Assembly (NCBI RefSeq): GCF_900537075.1
Contig: NZ_UNRA01000005.1
Span: forward strand, 205,535-269,534
Direction: 5' to 3'
Length of the DNA: 64,000 nucleotides
Origin: Tropicibacter sp. Alg240-R139
Lineage (GTDB): Bacteria > Pseudomonadota > Alphaproteobacteria > Rhodobacterales > Rhodobacteraceae
Part shown: in pieces, positions 1 to 9,611 of the stretch
Layout of the letters: every line of letters starts with the position of its first letter
Position numbering within the stretch: position 1 is the first letter of the stretch
Translations under genes and position numbers: made by a program
The notes under the pieces: model-generated
The model's database searches: none
What the model saw: only the letters and a program-made list of their open reading frames with translations
What the model was told of the DNA's origin: nothing

Positions 1-781
1 CAACGGCGGCGCTGCTGTCTGGCTTTTGACGGGTCCCAACATGGCCGGTAAGTCAACCTTTCTACGTCAGAACGCACTGATTGCCCTGCTGGCACAGATG
101 GGCAGCTATGTTCCCGCCGAACGCGCTGAAATTGGGCTGGTAAGTCAGCTGTTCAGTCGCGTCGGTGCCTCGGACGATCTGGCGCGCGGGCGTTCCACAT
201 TCATGGTCGAGATGGTGGAAACTGCGGCGATCCTAAACCAGGCCGACGAACGCGCGTTGGTTATCCTGGACGAGATCGGGCGTGGCACCGCCACTTATGA
301 CGGTCTGTCGATTGCCTGGGCGACGCTGGAACATCTGCACGCCACCAACAGTTGCCGCGCCCTATTTGCCACTCATTATCATGAGCTTACTGCCCTTGCC
401 GGTAACCTGAAAGGTGTCGAAAATGCCACCGTCGCCGTCAAGGAATGGGAAGGTGAAGTCATTTTCCTGCACGAGGTGCGCAAAGGGGCCGCCGACCGCT
501 CTTATGGCGTTCAGGTCGCCCAACTTGCCGGCCTGCCCAAGTCCGTTGTCGAACGTGCCCGCGTGGTTTTGGATCAACTGGAACAAAACGAACGGGAGGG
601 TGGCAAACAAAGGGCGCTGATTGACGATCTGCCGCTTTTCTCGGCCGCGCTGCCCTCACCGCCGCCGACCCCCAAAGTCTCGACCATCGACGGGATGTTG
701 GGTGACATCCATCCTGATGAGCTGAGCCCTCGCGAAGCGCTGGACCTGATCTATAGACTGAAAGAAGCGGCCAGATCCTGA
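1..781 (+). CDS. mutS: DNA mismatch repair protein MutS, C-terminal part (5' truncated by window edge)
   Basis: This is the ATPase end of MutS, the mismatch-recognition protein that recruits MutL. The frame is open from base 2, so the gene begins outside the window and the apparent TTG at 26 is internal. The Walker A motif [10 protein letters not shown] is followed by the family signatures STFMVEM, the Walker B run [15 protein letters not shown] and the ATHYHEL motif. The tail (about the last 60 residues) is the less conserved helical region and ends in the typical [18 protein letters not shown] helix. The stop lies inside an inverted repeat shared with the convergent grpE side. Confidence 0.97.
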   Translation, partial: NGGAAVWLLTGPNMAGKSTFLRQNALIALLAQMGSYVPAERAEIGLVSQLFSRVGASDDLARGRSTFMVEMVETAAILNQADERALVILDEIGRGTATYDGLSIAWATLEHLHATNSCRALFATHYHELTALAGNLKGVENATVAVKEWEGEVIFLHEVRKGAADRSYGVQVAQLAGLPKSVVERARVVLDQLEQNEREGGKQRALIDDLPLFSAALPSPPPTPKVSTIDGMLGDIHPDELSPREALDLIYRLKEAARS

Positions 782-790
782 CCGCTTCTT
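762..790. terminator. Hairpin at the mutS / grpE convergence
   Basis: The arms AAGAAGCGG (762-770) and CCGCTTCTT (782-790) are perfectly complementary around an 11-base loop and straddle the mutS stop codon. There is no long T run on either side, so this is either a weak bidirectional terminator or an RNA 3'-end stabilising hairpin between the convergent mutS and grpE genes. Confidence 0.5.
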
Positions 791-827
791 CACCGTGTTT
801 CCAAATACGCTCGCCGAAAGTGGAACT

Positions 828-1391
828 TTAGCCAGCCGACGTTGAACTGACGCCAACTTGCGCCGGACGCAGCAAACGGTCGTGCAACATGAACCCTTCT
901 GCCGACACCTGAATGATGTCGCCTGCTTTGGTCCCGGGCACCGGGGCTTCGAACATCGCTTCGTGCATTTGCGGGTCGAACCGATCGCCAACTTCGGGCG
1001 ACACGATGTGAACACCATGCTTGTTGAATACATCCAACAGGGCACGCATGGTCAGTTCCACGCCCTCGATCAGCGCTGCCGAAACTTCGCGCTGTTCATC
1101 AGTTGCCGCCTCAAGGCCGCGCTTGAGGTTGTCGTAAACCGGCAGCATATCGCGGGCCAATTTCGAGCCGCCGTAGTTTTCGGCATCGCGACGGGCTTTG
1201 TCGCCGCGCTTGCGGGCGTTTTCCGCATCCGCCAGCGCGCGCATGAATTTGTCCTTTAGCTGGTCGCGTTCGGCGCGCAGCTCGTCCAGTTCTATCGCCT
1301 CACCGCTGATCTCAGCCAGCTCTTCGGCCAGCTCTTCGGCTTCAGCCGTTGCGATGTCATCCAGAAAATCTTCGTTCTTTGGCTCAGCCAT
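828..1391 (-). CDS. grpE: GrpE, nucleotide exchange factor for DnaK
   Basis: GrpE (187 aa) drives ADP release from DnaK in the cytoplasmic Hsp70 cycle. An acidic, low-complexity N-terminus (MAEPKNEDF and an alanine/glutamate-rich stretch) leads into the long dimerisation coiled coil (about residues 35-85, LRAERDQLKDKFMRALADAENARKR broken up by charged heptads) and then the beta domain with the family signature around GVxxVxPxxGxxFDPxxHEA (seen as GVHIVSPEVGDRFDPQMHEA). It lies 10 bases downstream of hrcA on the same strand, so the two are probably one heat-shock transcript. Confidence 0.97.
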   Translation of the reverse strand: MAEPKNEDFLDDIATAEAEELAEELAEISGEAIELDELRAERDQLKDKFMRALADAENARKRGDKARRDAENYGGSKLARDMLPVYDNLKRGLEAATDEQREVSAALIEGVELTMRALLDVFNKHGVHIVSPEVGDRFDPQMHEAMFEAPVPGTKAGDIIQVSAEGFMLHDRLLRPAQVGVSSTSAG

Positions 1392-1401
1392 CTTTCTACC
1401 T

Positions 1402-2466
1402 CTAACTCCGGTCTGATACGAGCTTGCCGACCAACTGCGCGGTATAGTCGACGATGGGCACGATCCGTCCGTAATTCAGGCGCGTCGGGCCAATCACCCC
1501 AACCGCACCGATGATCTTACGATCAGCGTTCATATAGGGAGACACCACCAAAGAGGAACCCGAAAGTGAAAAAAGTTTGTTCTCAGAGCCGATAAAAATG
1601 CGTACACCGTCGCCGTCTTCGGTCAGTTCCAGAAATTCAGCGATGTCCCGCTTGCGTTCCAGGTCGTCAAACAGGGATCTGATCCGCTCCAGCTCTTCTT
1701 CCTGCCCCGTATCTGCCAACAGATTCGCCCGTCCGCGTACGATCAGGCGCGCCGAATCCTGCCCCTCGGCGTCCCAAACGGCTAGGCCACCCTCGACCAT
1801 CGCACGGGCCAGCACGTCGATCTCTTGTTTGCGTGCGGTGATCTGAGACTGAATAACTGTGCTTACTTCGCTCAGAGTCCGCCCCTCGATCAGCGAATTC
1901 AGGAAATTCGCCGCCTCACGCATCGAACTGGGAGTCTGCCCCGGTGGCGGTGTAAACAGGCGGTTTTCCACGTGACCATCGGCAAAAACCAGAACCACCA
2001 GCGCCCGATCATGGGCCAGCGACACAAACTCTATATGCTTGATCTCGGCCTCATGCTTGGGCGTCAGCACCAGCGAGGCACCTTGCGTTACCCCCGACAG
2101 CACAGACCCGACGCGATCTAGCAAGCCACTGACATCTGACGAGTTGCTGTCCACCGTCGCGTCAATCTTTTTGCGGTCCGCCACGTTCAAATCGCCGACC
2201 TCAAGCAGACCGTCGACGAACATCCGCAACCCCATTTGTGTCGGCACCCGACCGGCGCTGACATGGGGGCTATCGAGCAATCCCAGAAACTCTAGATCCT
2301 GCATCACGTTGCGGATCGTCGCGGCGCTAACCTTTTCGCTCAACGTACGGGTCAGGGTTCGACTGCCCACCGGCTCGCCGCTGTCCAGGTAACCTTCAAC
2401 GATCAATCGGAACACTTCACGCGAGCGGTCGTTCATGTCGTCCAGAATTTTGCTCGCGTCACTCAT
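1402..2466 (-). CDS. hrcA: HrcA, heat-inducible transcription repressor
   Basis: HrcA (354 aa) is the repressor that in many bacteria binds the CIRCE operator of groESL and dnaK operons, with GroEL as co-factor. The N-terminal winged helix (about residues 10-80, with SREVFRLIVEGYLDSGEPVGSRTL-type helices and the conserved ATIRNVMxDLExLGLL segment) is followed by the GAF-like and dimerisation domains, ending in the usual IGPTRLNYGRIVPIVDYTAQ motif. The ATG has GGAG seven bases upstream. grpE follows immediately. No CIRCE element is visible in the upstream gap. Confidence 0.96.
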   Translation of the reverse strand: MSDASKILDDMNDRSREVFRLIVEGYLDSGEPVGSRTLTRTLSEKVSAATIRNVMQDLEFLGLLDSPHVSAGRVPTQMGLRMFVDGLLEVGDLNVADRKKIDATVDSNSSDVSGLLDRVGSVLSGVTQGASLVLTPKHEAEIKHIEFVSLAHDRALVVLVFADGHVENRLFTPPPGQTPSSMREAANFLNSLIEGRTLSEVSTVIQSQITARKQEIDVLARAMVEGGLAVWDAEGQDSARLIVRGRANLLADTGQEEELERIRSLFDDLERKRDIAEFLELTEDGDGVRIFIGSENKLFSLSGSSLVVSPYMNADRKIIGAVGVIGPTRLNYGRIVPIVDYTAQLVGKLVSDRS

Positions 2467-2489
2467 TGGGCTTCTCCGGCTTTGATGTC

Positions 2490-2517
2490 ATTAAATCCCA
2501 CTTGCGGTAAAGGTCAA
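2490..2517 (-). promoter_or_regulatory. Candidate sigma70-type promoter for hrcA-grpE
   Basis: On the minus strand a -35 hexamer TTGACC (2517-2512) and a -10 hexamer TTTAAT (2495-2490) are separated by 16 bases. This would start transcription about 15-20 bases ahead of the hrcA ATG, leaving room only for the GGAG site. Assignment is by consensus match alone. Confidence 0.45.
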
Positions 2518-2578
2518 TCGGGGTTGCATCCCTGCCCCGCCGAGAGTTATCCCCAAGCCAGCAAACAAAGGATTTCCC

Positions 2579-3292
2579 ATGCGACCCTCTGGACGTGATC
2601 TGAACCAAATGCGCGCGGTTTCCATCGAGACCGGCTTTACCAAACATGCCGAAGGCTCTTGCCTGATCAAGATGGGTGACACGCACGTTTTGTGCACCGC
2701 CACCATCGAAGATCGCGTGCCGCCCTTTATTAAGGGATCCGGCCTGGGTTGGGTTACTGCTGAGTACGGGATGCTTCCGCGCGCAACCAACACCCGGATG
2801 CGCCGCGAGGCCGCCAGTGGCAAGCAAGGCGGCCGTACCGTCGAAATCCAGCGTCTGATCGGCCGAGCCCTGCGCGCCGGCGTTGACCGCGTTGCCCTGG
2901 GCGAACGCCAGATCACTGTCGACTGCGACGTGATCCAAGCCGACGGGGGCACACGTTGCGCCTCGATCACAGGTGGCTGGGTCGCGCTGCGTCTGGCGGT
3001 CAACAAGCTGATGAAAGCCGGCGATGTGATTTCCGATCCGCTGGTTGATCCGGTCGCAGCCGTGTCTTGCGGCATCTACGCCGGCCAGCCAGTGCTGGAC
3101 CTAGACTACCCCGAGGATTCCGAGGCCGGCGTTGACGGCAACTTTATCATGACCGGTTCGGGCAAGCTGATCGAAGTGCAGATGAGCGCGGAAGGGTCAG
3201 TGTTCAGCCGTGCGCAAATGGATCAACTGATGGATCTGGCCGAAAAAGGCGTGGGCGAACTGGCCGCAGCCCAAAAGGCCGCCACCGCATGA
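2579..3292 (+). CDS. rph: Ribonuclease PH
   Basis: RNase PH (237 aa, the usual length) is a phosphorolytic 3'-5' exoribonuclease that trims tRNA 3' ends. The start MRPSGR, the arginine-rich substrate loop around [13 protein letters not shown], and the core [19 protein letters not shown], which carries the conserved acidic metal/phosphate-site residues, are all present. It is divergent from hrcA and begins the rph-rdgB-hemW-DUF454 run; its stop overlaps the rdgB start by four bases, indicating translational coupling. Confidence 0.97.
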   Translation: MRPSGRDLNQMRAVSIETGFTKHAEGSCLIKMGDTHVLCTATIEDRVPPFIKGSGLGWVTAEYGMLPRATNTRMRREAASGKQGGRTVEIQRLIGRALRAGVDRVALGERQITVDCDVIQADGGTRCASITGGWVALRLAVNKLMKAGDVISDPLVDPVAAVSCGIYAGQPVLDLDYPEDSEAGVDGNFIMTGSGKLIEVQMSAEGSVFSRAQMDQLMDLAEKGVGELAAAQKAATA

Positions 3293-3903
3293 CCCGCGCA
3301 TTCGATGGTGATACGTTGGTCTTTGCCACCCACAACAAGGGCAAGCTAGAGGAGATGGAACATCTCCTCACCCCATTTGGGGTCAAGGTTGTGGGTGCCG
3401 CGGACTTGGATCTGCCGGAACCAAGAGAGACCGAAGATACGTTCGTTGGTAACGCCCGGATCAAGGCCCACGCCGCCGCCAAGGCCACCGGCCTGCCCTG
3501 CCTCTCAGATGACAGCGGGATCACCATCGACGCATTGAACGGTGCCCCCGGTGTCTATACCGCCGATTGGGCCGAGACCGGAAATGGCCGTGACTTTGTC
3601 ATGGCCATGACTCGCGCCCATACCGAGCTTGAGGCAATCAGCGCCCCCTACCCGCGTCTCGCGCAATTCCGCAGCACATTGGTTGTCGCCTGGCCTGACG
3701 GACATGACGAAGTATTCGAAGGCGTAGCGCCCGGCCATCTGACCTGGCCGATGCGCGGCGATCAGGGTTTTGGTTATGACCCGATGTTTATCCCCGAGGG
3801 GCGTGACATCACCTTTGCCGAGATGGATCGCTGGGAAAAGAACAAGATCAGCCACCGCGCGCTTGCGGTGCAAAAGTTCGTAAAGGGCTGTTTTGGCGGA
3901 TGA
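3289..3903 (+). CDS. rdgB: RdgB/HAM1 dITP/XTP pyrophosphatase
   Basis: This 204-residue enzyme hydrolyses non-canonical purine nucleoside triphosphates (ITP, dITP, XTP) to monophosphates, keeping them out of DNA and RNA. Family motifs are the N-terminal [12 protein letters not shown], the catalytic SDDSGI with its neighbouring [13 protein letters not shown], the GFGYDPMF loop near residue 160 and the closing [13 protein letters not shown]. It overlaps rph (ATGA) and the downstream hemW start lies inside its last codons. Confidence 0.97.
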   Translation: MTRAFDGDTLVFATHNKGKLEEMEHLLTPFGVKVVGAADLDLPEPRETEDTFVGNARIKAHAAAKATGLPCLSDDSGITIDALNGAPGVYTADWAETGNGRDFVMAMTRAHTELEAISAPYPRLAQFRSTLVVAWPDGHDEVFEGVAPGHLTWPMRGDQGFGYDPMFIPEGRDITFAEMDRWEKNKISHRALAVQKFVKGCFGG

Positions 3904-5050
3904 TTGGCAAAACGGGGGCTTTGGCCTGTATGTACATTGGCCATTTTGCGAGGCCAAATGCCCCTATTGCGATTTCAACAGTCATGTCAGCCGACAGATA
4001 GACCAATCCGCCTGGGTTGATGCCTATTTGCTCGAACTGGAACGCTATGCGGCTCAAACACCAGGCCGCGTCCTGAACACCATCTTTTTTGGCGGCGGAA
4101 CCCCGTCCTTGATGTCCCCTGATACGGTTGACGCCGTCATTCAGGCTGCACGCGGACATTGGCATGCCGCGAACGACATGGAAATCACGCTCGAGGCAAA
4201 TCCCGGCTCGGTCGAGGCTGGACGCTTTGCCGGCTATCGCGACGCAGGCGTGAACCGGATCTCGATGGGAATCCAGGCGCTTAATGATGAGGACTTAAAA
4301 CGCCTGGGCCGCATCCACACCGTGGCCGAGGCGCAAAAAGCCTTTGATGTCGCCCGAAATTGCTTTGATCGCGTTAGTTTCGACCTGATCTATGCCCGCC
4401 AGCACCAGACCTTATTGGACTGGCAGGCCGAGTTGAAACAAGCCCTATCAATGGCGATAGATCACCTATCGCTCTATCAGCTGACAATCGAGCAAGGCAC
4501 CGCCTTTGGCGATCGCTATGCGGTTGGAAAGCTGCGCGGCTTGCCAGTAGATGATACAGCTGCCGACATGTACATGGCCACGCAAGAGATTTGCGAGGAC
4601 GCTGGATTGCCGGCCTACGAAATCTCGAACCACGCCAAACCAGGTTCGGAATCGCAGCACAATCAGGTCTATTGGCGGTATGGCGATTACGTGGGCATCG
4701 GCCCAGGCGCGCATGGTCGCCTGACCATTAATGAATCAAAGTTCGCAACTGAATCCTTTCTGAACCCAAACAACTGGCTCACTCAAGTCAGCGAAAACAC
4801 CGGAGAATCGGTTAGAACACAGCTGCAGACACAAGATCAGGCTAATGAATACCTGATGATGGGGCTGAGATTGACCCAAGGAATAGATATGGAGCGTTTT
4901 CAAGCTCTCTCATCAGCACCTATTCCCCACGATCGTTTGGACTATCTGGTAGACATCGGAATGGTAGAGCAGGATGGTTCTACACTGAAGGCAACCAAAA
5001 ATGGGCGCGCGGTCTTGAACGCCGTCATCCGGGAATTGTTGGTGGATTAG
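3893..5050 (+). CDS. hemW: HemW, radical SAM heme chaperone (formerly 'HemN-like')
   Basis: HemW (385 aa) is a radical SAM protein that carries heme to membrane respiratory enzymes; it lacks coproporphyrinogen oxidase activity in characterised members. The cluster motif CEAKCPYC has C-x3-C-x2-C spacing, followed by the glycine-rich FFGGGTPSLM. The HemW-type HNxxYW motif occurs as HNQVYW, next to GIGPGAHG. The start used here is a TTG overlapping the rdgB stop by 11 bases; a start a few codons downstream cannot be excluded. Confidence 0.93.
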   Translation: MADDWQNGGFGLYVHWPFCEAKCPYCDFNSHVSRQIDQSAWVDAYLLELERYAAQTPGRVLNTIFFGGGTPSLMSPDTVDAVIQAARGHWHAANDMEITLEANPGSVEAGRFAGYRDAGVNRISMGIQALNDEDLKRLGRIHTVAEAQKAFDVARNCFDRVSFDLIYARQHQTLLDWQAELKQALSMAIDHLSLYQLTIEQGTAFGDRYAVGKLRGLPVDDTAADMYMATQEICEDAGLPAYEISNHAKPGSESQHNQVYWRYGDYVGIGPGAHGRLTINESKFATESFLNPNNWLTQVSENTGESVRTQLQTQDQANEYLMMGLRLTQGIDMERFQALSSAPIPHDRLDYLVDIGMVEQDGSTLKATKNGRAVLNAVIRELLVD

Positions 5051-5053
5051 AAT

Positions 5054-5407
5054 ATGCGTGTGGTTTGGGTTGTCTTGGGAGTGTTTTGCATGGCGCTTGC
5101 CATGATTGGCGTTGTCCTCCCCCTCCTCCCAACGGTTCCGTTCCTATTACTGGCTGCCTTTTGCTTTGCCCGATCGTCTGAACGGTTGCATGATTGGCTG
5201 CTGTCCCATCAGATCTTTGGCCCAATGATCGTGGACTGGAATACCAGTGGAGCTATTCGCCCAGCCGCAAAAAAAGCCGCAACCCTGTCGGTCACGGCTG
5301 TCTTTGGTATGTCTCTGGCACTTGGTTTAGCCAGTCATATTCTAATAGTTCAGGCTGTCACGCTCGGCGCAGTCCTGATCTTCATCTGGACTCGCCCTAG
5401 CGGCTAA
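5054..5407 (+). CDS. YbaN / DUF454 family inner-membrane protein
   Basis: A 117-residue hydrophobic protein matching the DUF454 (YbaN) family: an N-terminal membrane helix (VVLGVFCMALAMIGVVLP), the family-typical LPTVPFLLLAAFCFARSSERLHDWLL, and two further membrane segments in the C-terminal half. The function is unknown. It starts three bases after the hemW stop, so it is the last gene of the rph operon. Its 3' end overlaps the convergent parB by 11 bases. Confidence 0.88.
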   Translation: MRVVWVVLGVFCMALAMIGVVLPLLPTVPFLLLAAFCFARSSERLHDWLLSHQIFGPMIVDWNTSGAIRPAAKKAATLSVTAVFGMSLALGLASHILIVQAVTLGAVLIFIWTRPSG

Positions 5408-6293
5408 GCTTAGCACATAGATCGTCGAGCTGATCCAGGTTCTCATACGTTAGAACCACCTGACCAGTTTCCGTTCCAGACTTGTGGTTGATTGCAACTT
5501 TCATCGCAAGTATCGCTGAAAGATCTTTCTCTAACGCCCTTGTATCAGCGTCCTTTTCCGATCCAATGCTGCGCGCTTTCGGGGCCGGTGCTGGTTCGTC
5601 TTTTTTCTGTTGGCGCTTCACGAGTGCCTCGGTTGCGCGCACAGACAAAGCGTCACGCACAACGATCTTTGCCAACTCTGATGGATCTTCTGACGTTATC
5701 AAAGCACGCGCGTGACCTGCCGACAAAAGTCCGTCAACGACCAATTGTTGCACATCTTCAGGCAACGCCAACAGTCGGAGCAAATTGGCGATGTAGCTTC
5801 GGCTCTTTCCCAGTGCTTCGGCCAATTTTTCCTGCGTGTGGCCAAAACGATCCATCAACTGACGAAAGCCTGCCGCCTCTTCCACGGCATTCAGATCAGC
5901 TCGCTGAATATTCTCGATAATCCCTATTTCAAGAACTTCGGTGTCATCCAATTCCCGCACCAGCACAGGAACGTCATGAAGTTGAACCAGCTGAGCCGCT
6001 CGCCATCGACGCTCACCTGCGACAATTTCATAATTTCCACCGTTCACTGATCGTACGATCAATGGCTGCAGAATTCCCTTTTCCTTAATTGATGCAGCCA
6101 GATCATCCAAATCTTCCTGTTTGAACGTTCGACGAGGCTGATCCGGATTCGCGCGCAGCTTCTCGATGGGAACGGTGACCTCACCTTGGCGCGGCGCCCC
6201 AACGGTTGTCACTTCTTCTTCAAGAGTTACGTCAGCCATCAGTGCCGACAATCCGCGTCCCAAACCTCTGGGTTTTCCTTTACTCTTGGACAT
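5397..6293 (-). CDS. parB: Chromosome partitioning protein ParB (CTPase, parS-binding)
   Basis: ParB (298 aa) loads onto parS sites as a CTP-dependent sliding clamp and, with ParA and SMC, segregates the origin region. After the ParA-stimulating N-terminus (GLGRGLSALMAD) come the nucleotide-binding ParB/Srx fold with NPDQPR and the GERRWRAA motif (about residues 95-125), the helix-turn-helix with EKLAEALGKSRSYIANLLRL, and a C-terminal dimerisation domain. parA lies 15 bases upstream and three perfect parS copies lie within 3.4 kb. Confidence 0.97.
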   Translation of the reverse strand: MSKSKGKPRGLGRGLSALMADVTLEEEVTTVGAPRQGEVTVPIEKLRANPDQPRRTFKQEDLDDLAASIKEKGILQPLIVRSVNGGNYEIVAGERRWRAAQLVQLHDVPVLVRELDDTEVLEIGIIENIQRADLNAVEEAAGFRQLMDRFGHTQEKLAEALGKSRSYIANLLRLLALPEDVQQLVVDGLLSAGHARALITSEDPSELAKIVVRDALSVRATEALVKRQQKKDEPAPAPKARSIGSEKDADTRALEKDLSAILAMKVAINHKSGTETGQVVLTYENLDQLDDLCAKLSR

Positions 6294-6308
6294 TTCTGCT
6301 TCTCCTCT

Positions 6309-7118
6309 TTACGCGGACATTTTGTTGTTTTTTATCATGAGTTCATCTGCAAGCTCTCTATACGCCTGAGCACCCAGTGAATTTGGATCGTAGCTTAATA
6401 CTGGGAGTGCATAAGACGGCGCCTCACTGACACGAACATTTCTCGGTATCTTTGTATCAAACACCAGATCTCCTAAGTTTTCACGTGCGTCGGCCTCAAC
6501 TTGCTGTGACAGGTTGTTCCGACGATCATACATCGTCAAGACAATCCCCTCTATCCGGAGCTTTGAATTTGCTGTCTGACGCACCTCACGGATCGTCAAC
6601 ATGAGCTGTGACAACCCTTCCAAGGCAAAAAACTCACTTTGCAATGGCACCAAAACAGAATGTGCCGCAACCATTGCGTTTACCGTCAAGAGGTTCAGGG
6701 ACGGCGGGCAATCAACCAGAATATAATCCCACTGAAAAGCGTCCATAGCCGTCTGGTGCAGAGCATCATGGAGCAAAAAGCTGCGCTTTTCGTTCGAGAC
6801 CAGTTCAATATCGGCCGAACTTAGATCGACAGTCGCTGGAATGATCGACAGCCCGTCAAAGTCCGTGTCCTGTATAACATCATCCGGTGACGCATCATCA
6901 ACCAGCAAATCATAGCTGGTTTGCGATCTATCAGAGCGTTCAATCCCCAATCCGGTCGAAGCGTTCCCTTGTGGATCAAGATCAACAACTAGAACACGCA
7001 ACCCACGTTCGACTAATGCCGCCGCCAAATTAATTGTTGTCGTTGTTTTTCCAACCCCGCCCTTTTGATTGGCTACAGCTATGATTTTTGGTCCGTCAGG
7101 ACGAGACAGATCATGCAC
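6309..7118 (-). CDS. parA: Chromosome partitioning ATPase ParA (Soj)
   Basis: ParA (269 aa) is the Walker-type ATPase that binds nucleoid DNA non-specifically and pulls ParB-parS complexes. The deviant Walker A KGGVGKTTTTINLA with its signature lysine lies near residue 20, the Walker A' DLDPQGNASTGLG near 50, and Walker B ILVDCPPSLN near 135. The gene is chromosomal-type in length, overlaps the end of rsmG by 8 bases, and precedes parB in the same transcript. Confidence 0.97.
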   Translation of the reverse strand: MHDLSRPDGPKIIAVANQKGGVGKTTTTINLAAALVERGLRVLVVDLDPQGNASTGLGIERSDRSQTSYDLLVDDASPDDVIQDTDFDGLSIIPATVDLSSADIELVSNEKRSFLLHDALHQTAMDAFQWDYILVDCPPSLNLLTVNAMVAAHSVLVPLQSEFFALEGLSQLMLTIREVRQTANSKLRIEGIVLTMYDRRNNLSQQVEADARENLGDLVFDTKIPRNVRVSEAPSYALPVLSYDPNSLGAQAYRELADELMIKNNKMSA

Positions 7119-7734
7119 GCTCGATTCCCTTGATTTTTAGGATTACGGCCTCGGGTTCAGTGATACTAGTAATCGGATCGAAGTCGAATTTCCATTCCCT
7201 TTGAGCCTCGGTAACTTCTTTTTTCCAGGTAGCTCCTTTTGGAAACAAGGCGGATCCAGAAGGCTTCATATGACGCTCACAAAATGCAAATAACCCTTTG
7301 AGATCCGTCAATGCGCGCGCAGATATTACGTCGGCACCCTGTGGCTCTGCTTGCTCAATCCTCTTACTGATAACTTTAAAGCCACAAGATGTTTCACGTG
7401 AAACAGTACGCAAAAAAGCTGACTTCCTTTGGTCGCTTTCCATAAGAGTTACACGAGAGTCCACAGAGGCTTGATTAGAGAGTATTCCAATTACTGCTCC
7501 AGGAAAGCCGCCACCACTACCCAAATCCAACCAGGAACCCAACTCTTTGACGCATAAAAATACTTGAACTGAATCAATCACATGTCGCGCCCAAATTGCT
7601 TCCAAACTTCTTCGAGAAACAACGTTGATTACTGGATTCCACTTTTTCACGAGTTCAACATAAACTTCGATTCGCTCAAATGTTTCACGTGAAACATCCA
7701 TACGGGTGAGATCCTCAAACTCGTTCTTCTTCAT
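7111..7734 (-). CDS. rsmG: RsmG, 16S rRNA (guanine-527-N7) methyltransferase
   Basis: RsmG (formerly GidB, 207 aa) methylates G527 of 16S rRNA using SAM; loss gives low-level streptomycin resistance. The SAM-binding motif [11 protein letters not shown] lies near residue 68, with [10 protein letters not shown] and SARALTDL further on. It overlaps mnmG by four bases. Two perfect parS sites (7681-7696 and 7390-7405) sit within the coding sequence, and each is read as the peptide VSRET, so the DNA element constrains the protein. Confidence 0.95.
   Translation of the reverse strand: MKKNEFEDLTRMDVSRETFERIEVYVELVKKWNPVINVVSRRSLEAIWARHVIDSVQVFLCVKELGSWLDLGSGGGFPGAVIGILSNQASVDSRVTLMESDQRKSAFLRTVSRETSCGFKVISKRIEQAEPQGADVISARALTDLKGLFAFCERHMKPSGSALFPKGATWKKEVTEAQREWKFDFDPITSITEPEAVILKIKGIERA
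7390..7405. promoter_or_regulatory. parS: parS centromere site 1 (inside rsmG)
   Basis: A perfect 16-bp copy of the bacterial parS consensus TGTTTCACGTGAAACA. It lies in the middle of rsmG, encodes VSRET there, and is 1.1 kb from parB. Confidence 0.95.
7681..7696. promoter_or_regulatory. parS: parS centromere site 2 (inside rsmG 5' end)
   Basis: A perfect 16-bp TGTTTCACGTGAAACA within the first 20 codons of rsmG, again read as VSRET. It is 275 bases from site 1. Confidence 0.95.
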
Positions 7735-9608
7735 GCCGATTTGACCCGCTTTGTCCTTCGCAAGTGCGCAAATAACAGAGCCATAGCGGCCGGCGTCATC
7801 CCTTCAACGCGCCCAGCTTGGGCAAGATTTTCTGGTTTGAGTTTCACCAGCTTCTGTTTCAACTCATTTGACAGACCATCAAGCCTATCATATGGAAAAT
7901 TCTCGGGAATCGTTGTATTTTCGTCTTTTTTTAGAGCTTCAATTTCGTTCTTTTGACGCGCGATATAATTGGCGTACAACGCATCACGTTCAACCTGCCG
8001 TTGGATATTCAATTCGACATCAGCCAACTCGGGAATCAGAACTTGAATGTCGGAAAAACTCACCTCAGGAAAAGCGAGAACCGCCATCCCGCTGCGCTTA
8101 TTACCATCCTGGTTTACCGCAATTCCGCTGTCCTTCAACTGTTTAGGTGTGAACACTTCGTTGGTTAAAGCTGTTGTTGCTTCTTTCAGTGCATCCATTT
8201 TTGCACTAAAAACCGACTTTCGAGTTTTTCCAACGCAGCCAAGTTCAATGCCAAGTCCGGTAAGTCTTTGGTCTGCATTGTCCGCTCGAAGTGACAGTCG
8301 AAATTCTGCACGCGAAGTAAACATTCGGTAAGGCTCTGCTACACCCCGTGTAGTAAGGTCATCTATCATGACCCCGATATAGCTGTTTGCGCGGCTAAAC
8401 TGAATAGGCCTCTTCCCATCCGCAGACAAAGCGGCGTTTAGCCCTGCAACCATACCTTGAGCTGCAGCTTCTTCGTATCCAGTAGTACCGTTGATCTGAC
8501 CCGCCAGATACAGGTTTTTCATAGTCCTTAGCATCAATTGAGAATTTAGTGACCTTGGATCGACGTAGTCATATTCAATCGCATAGCCCAGTTGCAGAAT
8601 TTCAGCTCTCTCTAATCCAGCGATAGAACGGACATAATTTTCCTGCACATCTTTGGGTAACGATGTCGAGATTCCATTTGGATAAACTGTATGGTCATTT
8701 GCACCTTCCGGCTCCAGAAATATCTGATGGGATGTCTTTTCTGAAAATCGGACGATCTTGTCTTCTATCGAAGGACAGTATCGTGGCCCCACTCCATCAA
8801 TATGCCCACCGTACATAGCGGACTGATCCAAGTTTTTCCTAATGATGTCATGTGTTTTTTCATTGGTATGTGTAATCGCGCAAGAGACTTGAGGAGCAGT
8901 AACTTTTGACGACAGAAAAGAGAATAGAGTTGGCTCGTCGTCACCCTCTTGGCGCTCCAGGTTGCTCCAGTCGATTGTCCGCCCATCCAATCTAGGTGGT
9001 GTTCCTGTTTTTAGGCGGCCTATCTCAAGACCCATATCCTGAATGCGCTCCGCCAACTTGACTGACGGACGATCCCCCATTCGTCCACCTGGACGTGATA
9101 CGTCGCCAATATGAACAACACCTCGTAGAAATGTACCCGACGTTAGAATGACGGAATGTGCTGTAACCCGGCTTCCGTCGGCAAGAATGACGCCTGACGC
9201 TCTGTGATCTTCAGTAATTATGTCAACAACTTCACCGAAAACAAGATCGAGGTTTTCCTGTAATTCGGTAATTTCGAGCATCTTCCGACGATAGATTCCA
9301 CGATCAGCTTGGGCTCTGGGCCCTTGAACGGCTGGGCCCTTACGACGATTCAGGAGTCTGAACTGAATACCCGCCAGATCGGCAACCCGACCCATTACGC
9401 CATCCAGCGCATCTATCTCTCGAACAAGATGTCCTTTTCCCAACCCGCCAATTGCGGGGTTGCATGACATAACCCCGATATCGCTTTGTGACAATGTAAT
9501 GAGGGCAGTTCGTGCGCCCATACGTGCGGAGGCATGCGCAGCTTCGGTGCCCGCGTGCCCTGCCCCAATCACCACTACATCAAAGTCAAAATGTTTCACG
9601 TGAAACAC
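7731..9608 (-). CDS. mnmG: MnmG (GidA), tRNA U34 carboxymethylaminomethyl-modifying enzyme, FAD subunit
   Basis: MnmG (625 aa) forms a heterotetramer with MnmE that installs cmnm5 groups on U34 of several tRNAs, using FAD, NADH and 5,10-methylene-THF. The FAD-binding motif [19 protein letters not shown] is near the N-terminus, and the family blocks [30 protein letters not shown] and the C-terminal PEN-rich helical domain are intact. The first six codons (MFHVKH) are made by a parS site overlapping the start codon. mnmE is three bases upstream on the same strand. Confidence 0.97.
   Translation of the reverse strand: MFHVKHFDFDVVVIGAGHAGTEAAHASARMGARTALITLSQSDIGVMSCNPAIGGLGKGHLVREIDALDGVMGRVADLAGIQFRLLNRRKGPAVQGPRAQADRGIYRRKMLEITELQENLDLVFGEVVDIITEDHRASGVILADGSRVTAHSVILTSGTFLRGVVHIGDVSRPGGRMGDRPSVKLAERIQDMGLEIGRLKTGTPPRLDGRTIDWSNLERQEGDDEPTLFSFLSSKVTAPQVSCAITHTNEKTHDIIRKNLDQSAMYGGHIDGVGPRYCPSIEDKIVRFSEKTSHQIFLEPEGANDHTVYPNGISTSLPKDVQENYVRSIAGLERAEILQLGYAIEYDYVDPRSLNSQLMLRTMKNLYLAGQINGTTGYEEAAAQGMVAGLNAALSADGKRPIQFSRANSYIGVMIDDLTTRGVAEPYRMFTSRAEFRLSLRADNADQRLTGLGIELGCVGKTRKSVFSAKMDALKEATTALTNEVFTPKQLKDSGIAVNQDGNKRSGMAVLAFPEVSFSDIQVLIPELADVELNIQRQVERDALYANYIARQKNEIEALKKDENTTIPENFPYDRLDGLSNELKQKLVKLKPENLAQAGRVEGMTPAAMALLFAHLRRTKRVKSA
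9592..9607. promoter_or_regulatory. parS: parS centromere site 3 (overlapping the mnmG start codon)
   Basis: A perfect TGTTTCACGTGAAACA whose last bases form part of the mnmG start codon; the codons it supplies give the N-terminus MFHVKH. ParB bound here would sit on the mnmG translation start region and the mnmE-mnmG junction. Confidence 0.95.
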
Positions 9609-9611
9609 TCC

